NCBI GenBank assembly: GCA_013397695.1
Contig: VYZI01000025.1
Span: 287,159 to 351,158, forward strand
Reading direction: 5' to 3'
Source of the DNA: Centropus unirufus
Taxonomy: Eukaryota > Chordata > Aves > Cuculiformes > Centropidae
DNA: 64,000 bases
The notes beneath the pieces are model-generated. The model searched no databases. It was not told the DNA's origin and saw nothing but the letters and a program-made list of their open reading frames with translations. The number at the start of each line of letters is the position of its first letter. The first letter of the stretch is position 1. The translations under genes and the position numbers were made by a program. Shown here piece by piece: positions 36,566 through 48,963 of this stretch.

Positions 36566-39500
36566 AAAGTATTGTAACAGCCACTTATTTGGAGTCTGTG
36601 CCATGTGTCCTTCAAAAAGAGCATGCTGACGATAGTTGGGGTGTAGAAAATGTGGCACTACAGTGTTCTTTCTGGTCTATGAACAGTTTTCCACATGTTT
36701 GGGGGACTGCTGAGGGCAGAAAAACTGGGACAAAACCGAACATCTCTAATTCCTTGTGGTCATATAGCCATCTCCTGCAGTAACCAGATCTCAAAAATTA
36801 TAAAAATAAATTTCTATTTGATAATGTGACTATTACATTGACTGCAGTATAGCACATGATATGCATCTTAAAAAACAGAGCCTTTGGTCATCAATATGAC
36901 TGTTTCTTCAAAATGATGGAGTTTTTTGATGCACTGCATAGTGGATGGGAAGAACAATATCTTTCAAGTAATGTCCTCCATAGCACACCTAGACTGAAAT
37001 CTAGCTGCCTGTGACACGTTATTTAGATCTTTGTGCATCTCTTATAAGTCTGTAATGTTTTCTTACTTTGATACGTTGTATCCTTAAAAGCTCCTATCTA
37101 CTGGTAGTTTCAGCCTTTAGCGGAGAATCTAGGATTACCTACTGCAGAGAATATTAAGAGTTATAAACATAAAGAGAAATTGTCACAGAATCCAGTTGCT
37201 CAATCTCACACTACCTTTAAGGCATTCAAAGACAGTATTAATTGACTTTGGTAACTTCATTAAAAAGAGACAGAACAACTTCCATGTATGTGTCAGTAAA
37301 GATGGTGGTAGCCTCTGAACTGTTATTTCAAGCCAGAGATCACAAGCTATTCAAAACAGAGCATATCCCTCAATATACTTTCTACTGATCATGGTCCATT
37401 AACAGTACTAAGTTCCACTGGGAGAAGGGGCTAGTCAAGAACTCCACTTGGCTGCTTTAGGGCAGAGCCCATGTTATGCAGTTTACTGCACTAATTATAT
37501 ACTCTTGATGAGCTCATTAGAGGACAATAAAGGAAAATGAAAACAGTTTGCAATATGTGTGGTCAAATTAGGCACACAGAGAAATTATGGTTTATGCTGT
37601 TTGGAAAATGTCCATTAAAAAAATGTAGACGCTCATGTATGTACACTGTAATGATGCCTAAACTAATTTTCTTTAATGTGTTTATTTTTCAAATTGAGAA
37701 TTGGACCCTGTTTCTATCTGATTAGAATGCAAAGGAAAGATTTAAATGAGAGGCAACAGAATATCTACAGCTATGTACATCATGGAAATATACTCATGAA
37801 AGTTGTTAATTATGCAGATCAGAGATGGTGGTCCATTTATGATGTTTTTGTTTTAACAAAAAATAAGGTAAAAATCTTATATCCACATTAGAAAGAGACT
37901 ATTCTTAAATTGATAGACTCCACTTAAGACTATCAGCTTAAGATGATCCATTTCAAACTATCCTATATGCACTGAAAATAAAATGTACTTTAGTGCAGTT
38001 GGAAATCTACTTTAAGTAATGGTAATTTGAAGAAAAACATTTTAAAGATATCATCAATAAACACCATGTTTATACATAAATATATACACGTTACTTCATA
38101 TACAAAATATCAGCATGGATAGAAGCTGACAGTGATTCTGAAGTTTGTAGATCTTATTGACCTTAAAACTACAAAGATTCTTCCTTCTCTGTAGCTGTAC
38201 AGAAGTTACTACAATGTATAAATGGGGAAAAATGCAGTAGAGGTAGGCTTGTATTACAGCTGCAGCCAAATGAGATCAAGATGGTGCTAAGGAGGACAAA
38301 TGAAGAACCTTCCCCAGTTCATGTAAAAGCTGGTGTAGTTGCTTGTGTCATTGTTCCTTGCCCAGAGATTGTCAAATAACTCAGAGTTTAAAACTCTTTA
38401 AGTTAACCTGGTTCATTCTAACAGAACTTGATTAGAAAGCAAATCCAGGTGTAGTTGTACTGGTAGAGTTGATGAGGTACTGGTAGACTCGACCCTTACT
38501 TTCAGTGAGGGTCAGGTACATCATGGATATAATGGACAACTGTGGGTTGTCTGCTAGGCTCAGCTTAACCAAAATGGAGTGTGCCATTAATGCGTGAATT
38601 ATTCAGGATTATACAGTCAGTGGCAAAACAGATTCCTGGTGCTTTGACCAACCAAATTAAATTAATGTAACAACTTTCACCAAAATTCATTTGAAAGTTC
38701 ATCCAAATTATGAATCTAAATTTCTATATTAATCTCAATGTGCTTTCACCAATGATTTTAAGAAACATTGTTGTCCTGGAACTTTTTTCCTATTTCATTT
38801 TTTATGGGTTTTTTTTTCATTTTGTATGGTTTTTTTTTTCATTACAATTGTTTCCTCAGTTTTCTGTTTGTACCATATACCTAGAGAGTCAATACCAGGT
38901 TTTAAGTATGGTATCCTTATTGACATAGGCCTTTTTCATTAAGGAAATAACTTGATAGTCCCCCGAAATGCATTTTTCTGCTATTCTTTTTGGAGCAATA
39001 CAGTAATATGGAAACTTGAAATGAACCTGTATCAAGAATTTTCACACATTTATAGATTTGATCTACTTCCAACCACTCACTGTATTTGTAACCATAACAT
39101 TGTCACTAAAGTAATGCATATTAAAAAACACTTCTCTGTTTCCAAACAAGCTCTCTCTCTTGATTTCTTATTAGGACTGAAATCTGACCAACTTCCATGT
39201 TAGAAGAGCTAATTCTTTCAATTAAACATAAAAAACATACTAGTTATCATTTGTAGATTGCCCAACTGTAAAGTAAAAATCTCAGTAGATGCTATGAAGT
39301 TTGTAATTTATTTTCAGGACTTAAATATATCTTGAGAAATGAGTGTTGAAAGAAATCAGATATTCTATTTTTTTATTGTTGTAACCATAGACCTAAGTCT
39401 GTGGGAGAACACTGAATTGCATGCAGAATGGAAAGTGTTTGGATGTTTATAACCATTGCTATAACCAGAAGTTGGATTTGGGTTTGGATTTTTTTGTTGT

Positions 39501-39873
39501 TGATGGTGGAAAGTTTTGTTGTCCCCCAAAATAAGATCTATTCATCTGAATTTTCATTATTAATATATGAAAATTCCTCCAAAGCAAAAGTAATCAGACA
39601 GAAAAAAATGATGGAAAAATAGTCAGAATTGAAACAATGGGGCATGTAATCATAGCTCATGCGTGAGTGTAGTGGGAAGTAGGGTCCTTAGTTTGCACAA
39701 ATCAGGTATGGAAGTCTATCAGACTTAAAGTTCATACAAGCCAGTGAATGAACTTTTCCCATTCTATAAGGTGCAAAGTATTTCTTTCTGACCAATGCTA
39801 TAGAGCAGTTAATCTGTTTATACAAACAATACCAAAACAGAAAGCAACATGAACAGATTGTATGTACTTGGAT

Positions 39874-40543
39874 TCATGGAATCATAGAATGGTTTGGATT
39901 GGATGGGACATTAAATACCATCCAGTTCCAAACCCCCTGACAGAGGCAGGGACATCTTTCACTAGATCAGGTTGCTCAAAGTCTCATCCAACCTGGCCTT
40001 GAGCACTCCCAGGGATGAGGCATCTATGACTTCTCTGGGCAACCTCTTCCAATGCCTCACCACTCTCACAGTGAAATATTTCTTCCTCATGTCTAATCTA
40101 AATCTCCTTTAATTCAGCTTAAAACTTTTACCCCTCCTACTATCACTACACTTACTGATAAAGAACCCCTCCAGAGCTTTCATGTAGGTCCCCTTGAAGT
40201 AGTGGAAAGCTGCTAAGATGTCCCACAGAAATATTCTCTTCTCCCGATTGAACAACCCCAACTCTCTCAGCCTGTCTTCACATAGGATATGCTCCAGCTT
40301 TCTGATCATCTTTGTGGACCTCCTCTGGACTTGCTCTAACAGGTCCATGTCTCTCATGCTGGGGACTCCAGAGCTGGACACAGTACTCCAGGTGGGGTCT
40401 CGAGGTAAGAGTAGTGTGGCAGAGTTACCTCCGTCACCCTGCCGGTCACACTTCTGATGCTGTCCAAGATACAGTTGGCTTTTGAGGCTGCAAGTGCACA
40501 TTGCAGGCCCATGTTGAGCTTCTCATCCACCAGCAACATTTCG
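39874..40543 (-). mobile_element. CR1 LINE, antisense 5'-truncated copy with ORF2 C-terminus
   Basis: The 3' end lies at TCATGGAATCATAGAATGGT near 39874. The 3' UTR continues through CAGGGACATCTTTCACTAGA and GGCCTTGAGCACTCCCAGGG. The ORF2 C-terminus follows on the - strand, with LLVDEKLNMGLQCALAASKA, LLEQVQRRSTKMIRKLEHIL and EDRLRELGLFNREKR in different frames. The 3' UTR differs from those of the copies at 28191 and 40869, so this is another CR1 subfamily. Frame breaks show it is inactive. It ends about 330 bases before an oppositely oriented CR1 copy. Confidence 0.93.
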
Positions 40544-40868
40544 TAGATAATACGTATTTTTGATACAGTATATGCATCAAAACTCTTTTTCCCCTACTTT
40601 TTATATAACTCAATTACTCAAGCACAGTGTAAAACTATTTTTTAAATGGCTTGTGGACACCAATGATATTTTATTGGTAAGTTGTAAACTTTTTATTTAA
40701 TATAACACATACTTATGAACTTATATACCTCTGCAACAAAATGTAATATAATTTTAATTATACGTGTTATTGTCATAAATTTATCAATGATTAATTTTGA
40801 AACAATAGAGTTTCCAAGGGATGCAGTGTTGTATATTATAAGGATGCATTGTGATAATATTGTAAAGG

Positions 40869-41291
40869 GTAATGAAGTTGGTGAAGGTTCTGGAGCATAA
40901 GTCTTATGCGGAGTGGCTAGGGGGTACTGGGATTGTTTAGGCCGGAGACAGGGAGGATGAGGGGAGACCTCTGTCTGCAACTACCTGAAAGGAGGTTGTA
41001 GCAAGGTGGGTGCTGGTCTCTTCTTCCAAGTAACTAGTGACAGGATGAGAAGAAATGGCCTCAAGTTGTGCCAGGGGAGGTTTAGATTGGATATTGAGAA
41101 AAATTTCTTTACTGTAAGAGTGGTAAGGCACTGGAACAGGGTGCCCAGGGAAGCAGTTGGTTCACCATCCCTGGACATGTTCAAAAAGTGCATAGATGTG
41201 GCACTTCGAGGCATGGTTTTGTATACATAGTGGTGTTGGAGTTGAACATCTCAGACGTCTTTTCCAAGCTTAATGATTCTATGATTCTATG
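40869..41291 (+). mobile_element. CR1 LINE, 5'-truncated copy in sense orientation
   Basis: The copy starts near AATGAAGTTGGTGAAGGTTC and runs through ACCTGAAAGGAGGTTGTAGC, GGTTTAGATTGGATATTGAG and CACCATCCCTGGACATG to the terminal AATGATTCTATGATTCTATG. On the + strand one frame reads LCQGRFRLDIEKNFFTVRVV followed by RHWNRVPREAVGSPSLDMFK. It is well preserved at the 3' end, with two copies of the terminal 8-base repeat, which suggests it is younger than the other copies here. It lies in inverted orientation to the 39874-40543 copy. Confidence 0.93.
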
Positions 41292-44200
41292 AACTTGTGG
41301 AATATTTTATCAGAAGTCTAACTATTCTATATTGCTCTAATCCAAATAATTTCTAAGCTACGAATAATAACTAGGCAAATCTTCAAATTGTGAAATCACC
41401 ACTTTTTCTTAAATGTTTATGGTTATGGATTATCAAAGAAAATTACCTCAGTTTTTCTTTGGGATAAATGGATTGGTTCTTCTTCTCAGCTTATTACCCA
41501 AAGTTCATTTAACCTTAAAGAAGCCCTGCCGAGACTCTATTTCAGAAACCGGAAAACTAACTGCTTAAAAATCTTGAGAGCCTGCATTGATATGAAGAAT
41601 GCAATGTATTCTTTAAAACACACCTGTCTGTTACCAATAGACTAATTCATTATCCCTTTTTGCATTGCTGCTCTGGGTGGCACTGTAGTCCAGAGAATCC
41701 TTCTGCTCTGAGGTGGGTGGTTGTAACTGCAGGATTAGTGGATTACATGGACTTCCTGAAGATGTGCAAGTGTGGGGTCAATAGAGATAGAAAGAATAGG
41801 GCTACTTCAGAGATGAAGAATTAGAGAAAATGGCTACCTTATTCTGCATAAGTCTTTAGCACCTGGTTTACTACATTTCTTCTGTTAGTGTTCTCTTCAC
41901 TTTGTAGACCATTTCTCACAGTTTTAACATTTTCTTGAACTTATATCATATCCTTACAAACTGAGCAACTGGAGAACAGTCTGACTCAGTTCACAATAAG
42001 GAAGGATTCGCATTGACTTTAACTTTAATGAGAATTGAATGAACCCATAAATGAACAATTTGTATTGCCTTTTAATTAACTAAAGTGGCCAAGTTAGTCA
42101 TTGCAACACAATCACAGGACTACACATACAACTGGTTGCTCAGCTCTTCCTAACTGAAGGTCTACGTGTGCTATTAGAGGATATAATTCATCATCTTATC
42201 AGAGTGTAATCTGAACTATTCTCCAAATCAATAATAATTTGAAAAGAAAGAAGAACCCTTTTTGCCAGACTGCAGAGAACCACAGGTTCAATAATGGAAT
42301 GATTAACTCTGCACTTCTTTCAAGAAAAAGTAGTTAAACCCCATTCAGTTTGCTATATACTTGGACTAAATACTAGACTGGAGTTGTATTCACTCCAAAT
42401 GAAAATTAAAGATTCCATGAACTTCGATAAGAAATAAATCTTGCTTTGACACTGCAGCCAAAGCTTTTAAGTCGGTGCTGGATCATAAGTGTATGAAGTT
42501 GTTGTCGATTCGGCTGCTACATTTTACTGACCATTTTTTTGTATTCTAAGAACAATACTGAATAAAGTATTGAAATTCTTTGGGGGTTCTTTGAGACTGA
42601 GTCTACCAGTCCAAAGTATTTCAGAACTATAGCATATATAGAAAATTAGTTAGGAAAACATAGTGGGTTTCATTTTAGTTATTAAATTAAACTCTAATTA
42701 TTTTTATAACTAAAATAACATTAGTAATAGTATTTCAGTTATTTTTAAATGCTTTAAAATAAATTATAAAATTAATTGTTGTTATTTTTATTTTCTTCTG
42801 CCACGTAGTCTCACCTGTGAGTTGCACTCAGAGTTTTGAATGCAAACAAACCTCAGCAATTACCTAACGTAAATTCATCATCCTTTTCTCATCTGGAATT
42901 AAAGACAATACAAAATCCTTTAGAGGTTTATGTAGGGTTCATGCTGATTTGCCAGGTACCTGAGGTGCTTTGTAATAAACAATATGGTGAATATATAACA
43001 CTTGCCAACCCCTGAGTTCTACTTGATCCAGATTCTAAATTCTGCTTGAAGTGGTATTATGTGTGCCGATAATTATGTAATAAAGGCTGTATTTTTTAAC
43101 ACAAGCAGAAATCAATATTTTATATCTACTGATATCAGTGACTTTCATTGACCTCATGAATAGAGTTGAGCTTGGAGCAGAAAAGACAGCATGAAAAAAT
43201 ACATTAAATTAAATGTTGTTAATCTTATGAAGCGAACCTGTTCATGTACTGGATAAAATACTAAAAAGTCAGTACTTTTGTCACTTGTAAACTATTTGCA
43301 AACTTTAGTTTGCCAACTTATTTTAGTAAAAAAACAGAAAAGAATTAATAAGTAAGGGACTTAATTATAAAATCATCAGGGAACTGATCCTCCTTAACCT
43401 GAAAGTCCACTTGTTAAAGCACTAACAAAAGTTGGCAGGCGTGGACTCGAATTTCTCCCTGCACATACAAAGTAGATCCAAACTGTAGTATTCTGAGTAT
43501 GTTCTCACAATGCTTTTTCAGTGGTTTTTTCTCTAGGTGTTATTCCACTAAGTAAAACATACTTAAATATTTCTTACTGCAAGGACTGGATTTTCAATAT
43601 TTTATGTTTTTTTTTATTTAGATATGAATATTCTAAGTCTTATCTGTGTCAGCAAGCTTTTAAATAGCTGATGCAAACCAGATTTAACAGGAGTGGCTGA
43701 GAAAACACAAACTAATGCATAAAACACAGGCAAATGCATGCTATGATGATCAGAGCCATTTCAGTGGGAAGCAGAAAATGCAGATGCAAGTCCTGTCATT
43801 CTGAGTAGAAAGTCTGAATGTGTCAGTGTGCTGGGCAATTCTCTTCCCTTTATCTAGTTACAAGGGAAAGCTGCTGCCATCTCTTTCCAATTTGTGAAGT
43901 TGAAGATCTAGGCTTTATTTCCATTTGTTTCCTGTAGTTTAAACTATCTAAGATGGACATAATAATTTTCCCAATTTTTCTTGCAATAGCATATTTTTGA
44001 GAAGATTCAGATGTGATTCTTCAATAGATAGAAGGTGAAACAGAAGATTATATTTAATTTTTTTGGCAAGAAGGAGACTCAAACGACCCATTTTTCATGC
44101 AACTTTAAGGCAATTTCAAGTCATGTAATCTAAATTTTATTTTACTTTGCAACATTTTCTAACCTTATTTATGGTATATATTGTTATATATATGACTGAA

Positions 44201-47200
44201 TTTCATAAAAATCTGTTCTTGTTTTGCTGTTAAGATAAAAATCTATATGTTATAAACTATGTTATTCATATCAGTCATCTCAAGTTGAGATTTTGAGCTG
44301 TGTATCATTGAGGCTTGAAGACAAATCTATGTTCAACTTTTTAAGGGCTATTTCAGGCAGCAGACTAATGCCTTTGTATATGTTCACAGTAACTTGTTTG
44401 AGCTTCTGTATGTATTCCAGTATTATGAACTAGAACAACATTTCTTGCATATATATCCGGTTTGCCTCCAAGCCCTGGGTTGACTGAAGAGGACCTTGGT
44501 AAATGAACTACATGTCTCATTTCTCCAAGAGCTGCTTTCAATCTCTGACAAACAAATTCAATTTTCAGCTACTGAAAACATAGGCTTAAACACCTGATTT
44601 TAGATCTCCAATGTCTAACAACTTTGGCCAGAATGTCAAAGTATTTTTGTGAAATAATCCCAGTTTAACCTCATGACATCTCCAAGCTCTATTTTGCTCA
44701 TAATAACAAAAAAAAAAAAAGGAATAAACATTACAACTGAGAAGATTCCTTTATTTTTTTCATGTTTTAAGTCCATTTGTCACTTAAAACAGTTGAACTA
44801 GGGATTAATGGATTAAGAAAGGCCTCATAATTCTGGCAAAGTAAGATTTGTCAGGACGCGCTCGGAAATGTACCCCTAGCTTTATTTCTTTAGGATTTGT
44901 GGGAAAGAATATATGGTAACAGGAGGTTAAAATCCATTCAATGCCGTCTTGTGCTTTAGCAAGACTCCATACTATGCCTTTTTGATGTCTTGAGCTGTTT
45001 TGTCAGGTGTATTCTACAATAGAGATACTAATTTCTTTAGAACTTAAGCTACTACCTGTAGTACTCTTGGATGGCTTCTCACGGGGAAGTACTTATGCTG
45101 TAGATAACCAAAATAATTTAAATTTTTGCCTGTATATGAACCCTTATTTTACTTTCTCATATGTAGTATACACATTAAAAGCACACTTCTTATTGGGTTT
45201 GTTATTCAACGGAAGGGGTACTCTTCTGACCCACACAAAGTCCATTTGTAAACTCCTATTTCTTTTACACCAGTATGGCCATGTTATACAATTACCATTA
45301 GTTTTTTGTTTGTCATCTAACATTAGATGGTGCTAGTCCTCATACTGGTACATGTTAATAAGTGTGCTTTCTGAACACAATGATCTAGAGGTAGTCATAA
45401 AACTCCTACCAAGTCTATTAGATCTCCCAAGCCATTCCTAGCTGGTTCAGGGCTGCTTTCTACAGTATGTTAGAGGCTTAATCAAGAGTAGTAATAAAAT
45501 ATTAATAGCTTTGTTTTTCACTTCTGAAATATAACATCCACTTATAAATTGGCTATGCAATGATATTAGACATTAAATTTTCCCAAGTGTTTTGTTTCTT
45601 AAAGTAAATAATTAATTTAGAGGTAGATAGGGCTTGTAAGGAAGCAAAACAACTACAGAGGTCTAGCTTAAAGCACGCAGACTTCCATGGCTCCAAAGTA
45701 ATTATAATTGCAGGGAATAAAAATGCTACTATATTTTTACTGGACCAAAATAAATTTGAGAAATTCTGTAGCCACTACTTGAGGTCAGACAAGTAGATTT
45801 ATTATTATACATATATATCATTATATCAGCTAACATAAAGTTCAAAAGCTTTGAAAAAATAATTATAAGTCAAATATTTTTACAATGATAGTTAATATTA
45901 CTTGATTGAAAATACTTAAGCAGAAAAGGCATAACAGAATCTGAGTCATACACTATGCTAAAATGCATGCTTGAGCAGCTCAAGGGGCTGAAAATGCTTA
46001 AAGAACTTCTACAGTTTATTAGGAAACCTAAATTACATTGGTATATATATTATTTATAACAACACTGCTACAGTATCATCTATAGTTACTACAATGCAGC
46101 TGAGCATTTTTTTATTTGTTTAAACATGAACAATGAAAAGATTGTTTATTCCCAGAATGGGAGAGAAAAGTATTCTAATTACAGTCTGTGTTGTTTTGCC
46201 TGTGGGCTCCCCAAGAGCCAGTCCCTGATGGGAAGCTGCTGCCTCACACTCAGTGATGCATGAACTCAGGCTCTTTGTTCTGCATCAGGAAAAAAAGTAT
46301 CTGTGCAGTGCCTTTTCTGCACTAATGCATGTGAAAGGTTATTGTACTTGATTCCTCTGCATCTGCACAGAACTGACACAGAATCTGTCCTTTCTTCTTT
46401 CCACTTCTGCGTGTTACTATTGTTAGTTTCTTTCATTGTCAAAAGACAAAGTGAAAATAGAGTAGAATCAACCTATTATTTCTCTGGCAATGAAAGAAAT
46501 ATTTTGTGAATTTATAGATTGATATCTGAATAATTGGCTTATTATGTAAAATGTTCAAAATGCATATATGAAGGAGAAAGTAAGATCATAATCATCTGTT
46601 CCTTTCGACAAAATACATAAGCTAAACCGAGTGCAACTAGATGTTATATTACTTACATGTCATGCAAATTAATTTTCTAAAATGTATTTGAAAAAAGTAT
46701 TGAGTGCACTTATAAGAATATAATAGATCCCACTCATACTGAAGCTTTTTTTATACTCTTCTCTGAATAATTAAATCATATGGAAAAATGTCAGAAGGCA
46801 AAATGAAATGTATTTATTCCAGCCTTATCTTCCCACAGCATGACATGTCGTCAGAAAACAACACTAAGCATTTTATGCCATCTGTGCTGGATGGGGATAC
46901 ATTTACAATGCATGTCAATGTGGAATATTCCTTTTTGAGTTACACACAGTCAGCTTATAGCAATAAGCACCTAAATAGAGTGATCTACAAAAACAGACAA
47001 TCATCGATACTTGGTTCACTTTCATCCACTCCTTGAGCTTTGTTTTATCTTTGAGAGATGGAGTGTGTTCATTATGTTGTCAATCATAGTTTTCTACAAA
47101 TGAAATATTGCTACAAAGCTTTATTTCTTTACAGTAGCGAATAGATTTTTATGAGAACACTGAACACTAAATATTAACAGCACTTAAGTAAAATATTAGG

Positions 47201-47396
47201 GTTCCATAAAAGAGATGGGTTTTCATACATTTTAGAATGTTTATTTTAAAAAAAATTAAGGAAATCCTGAAAAAATTTCAGAAAATTTTCATAACTTCCC
47301 ATGTGCATAAAGCAAGTGGTTAATATAGCCTTAGCTTCTAGTTAAATATAACTGATAACCATTGTATACCAGATATCCATAAGTGATCTATAGAAT

Positions 47397-47430
47397 CAAA
47401 GAATATATTGTTTCAAAGAATATATTGTTT
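47397..47430 (+). repeat. 17-bp perfect tandem duplication
   Basis: The unit CAAAGAATATATTGTTT occurs twice with no gap, at 47397-47413 and 47414-47430. Both copies are identical, consistent with a recent duplication. Confidence 0.95.
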
Positions 47431-48943
47431 CAGTCAGCATATGTTCTGTAAATTGCCTCTTTCAGGTCTCAAACAAGGCTGGTAAGCTTTTGAGGCTTGT
47501 TACAAGCAATTGTTACCAATGAAATGACAATAATTCGATGTTCACATTTTTTTCTTAGCTTCTTTACAGTTAGGAAATGGTTTTGCAACACAAAAAAATT
47601 GCAGATCACAATAGTCTTGATTCTCTTATGACAAAAAACTTTAACACTTGTAGCAAAGGGCCTTCTAAGAAGTACTTTTAAGCTTGCTCTCTCAGAATGA
47701 TCCATGTTCAGCAAGATGTAGAGCTGCAAAGGACAGAGGATGTCTGCTTAAGAGAATTTATTTTTGTGGTCCTACACATAAAGTCCCAACACTAGCAGGA
47801 AGGGGACTCTCTGCTTATGTGCTGGAGGTTATTTTCTCCCCTGCCCTGTTTATTGTACAATAATTTTCCTTTATTAATGAGTTAAATATTATTTTTGTTT
47901 GTTTTTGTTATGCATTACTAGCATTTTAATCTCAATACTTTGCTTATGTAAAGTATGCTGAATAATTTCACAGTATTAATTCAAGAATTTCTGTAGAACA
48001 AAAGGAAAAGGTCAGAAAGCTACCATATTTCACAGGAAAAGTGCATGCATTTTGATTATTAAGAAATACTGTTTTCTTGTTATGGCATTAATCACTTACC
48101 TCCTGTTCCAAAATGACAATTCTCAATGGTAATTATCAGTGTCAGTGCCTCCTTAAAGGGCATTCAACTTTCAAATATTTAGGAAGCAGAATCTTGGACA
48201 CAAGAAGTATTCAGTCTCCTGATGGAAAAAAAGAAAAGAAAAAAACAAACCAAAATAGGTTACATTGATTATTGTCAATTTTTACTGTAATTGAATTTAT
48301 AACTAAATTTTGCTCTCCCTTAATTTTGTTTATTTAATCTGTCTAGAAAAAGTTTAAGATGCTTAGAAGTTATGTTATTTTGTCTCAGTAAGGGACTCAG
48401 TATATGCATACTGTGCATACTATGTATAATATATGTGCTAATGTCTGAACTAGAACATTTTAAGATGTGTTATGAACAGTTCCATCTGGTGGAATGAGCT
48501 TTTGAAATTACTTTTTTTTAATTAGAATTGAGTGAAATTGTAAGAAATTTTGACAGGCATTGTTTGTAGAGAAATATCTCTTTTGATAAAGTAGCTGATA
48601 AAATTAGAGAAAAGGATACAGAGAAAATGATATTCAGGCAATAGGTTCACTTCAGAACGTAATATATTCTGAAACTTTTGAAAATGTATTTTTTTTGTTC
48701 CACACTGATTTACGTATAGCTTGAAGTTTCAGAGAAGGTTTCCCAATTATTGTATTTCATAAAGGCTGGTCATTAGAAAGCTCATTAAATATTTCTTCAC
48801 AAGAAATAGTCTTGTACCTGCAGTTTTGCAACACAGCTTCTGTGTAAACAGTTTTTGCATGTAGCCAATCTGCCCTACAGCAACAGCCTAAAAATTTACC
48901 TTTTAGATCTTTATACCTAGCTCATTTCAAGAAAATGTCATGT

Positions 48944-48963
48944 GCATCCCTCTGCATCCCTCT
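48944..48963 (+). repeat. 10-bp perfect tandem duplication
   Basis: GCATCCCTCT occurs twice in a row, within a pyrimidine-rich intronic patch. Confidence 0.9.

Noticed and set aside
40109..40501. 130-codon - strand ORF that looks protein-like
   Set aside because: It is a CR1 ORF2 C-terminal fragment inside the 39874-40543 element, not a host gene.
45007..45336. 109-codon + strand ORF
   Set aside because: No recognisable similarity; the hydrophobic appearance comes from T-rich codons.
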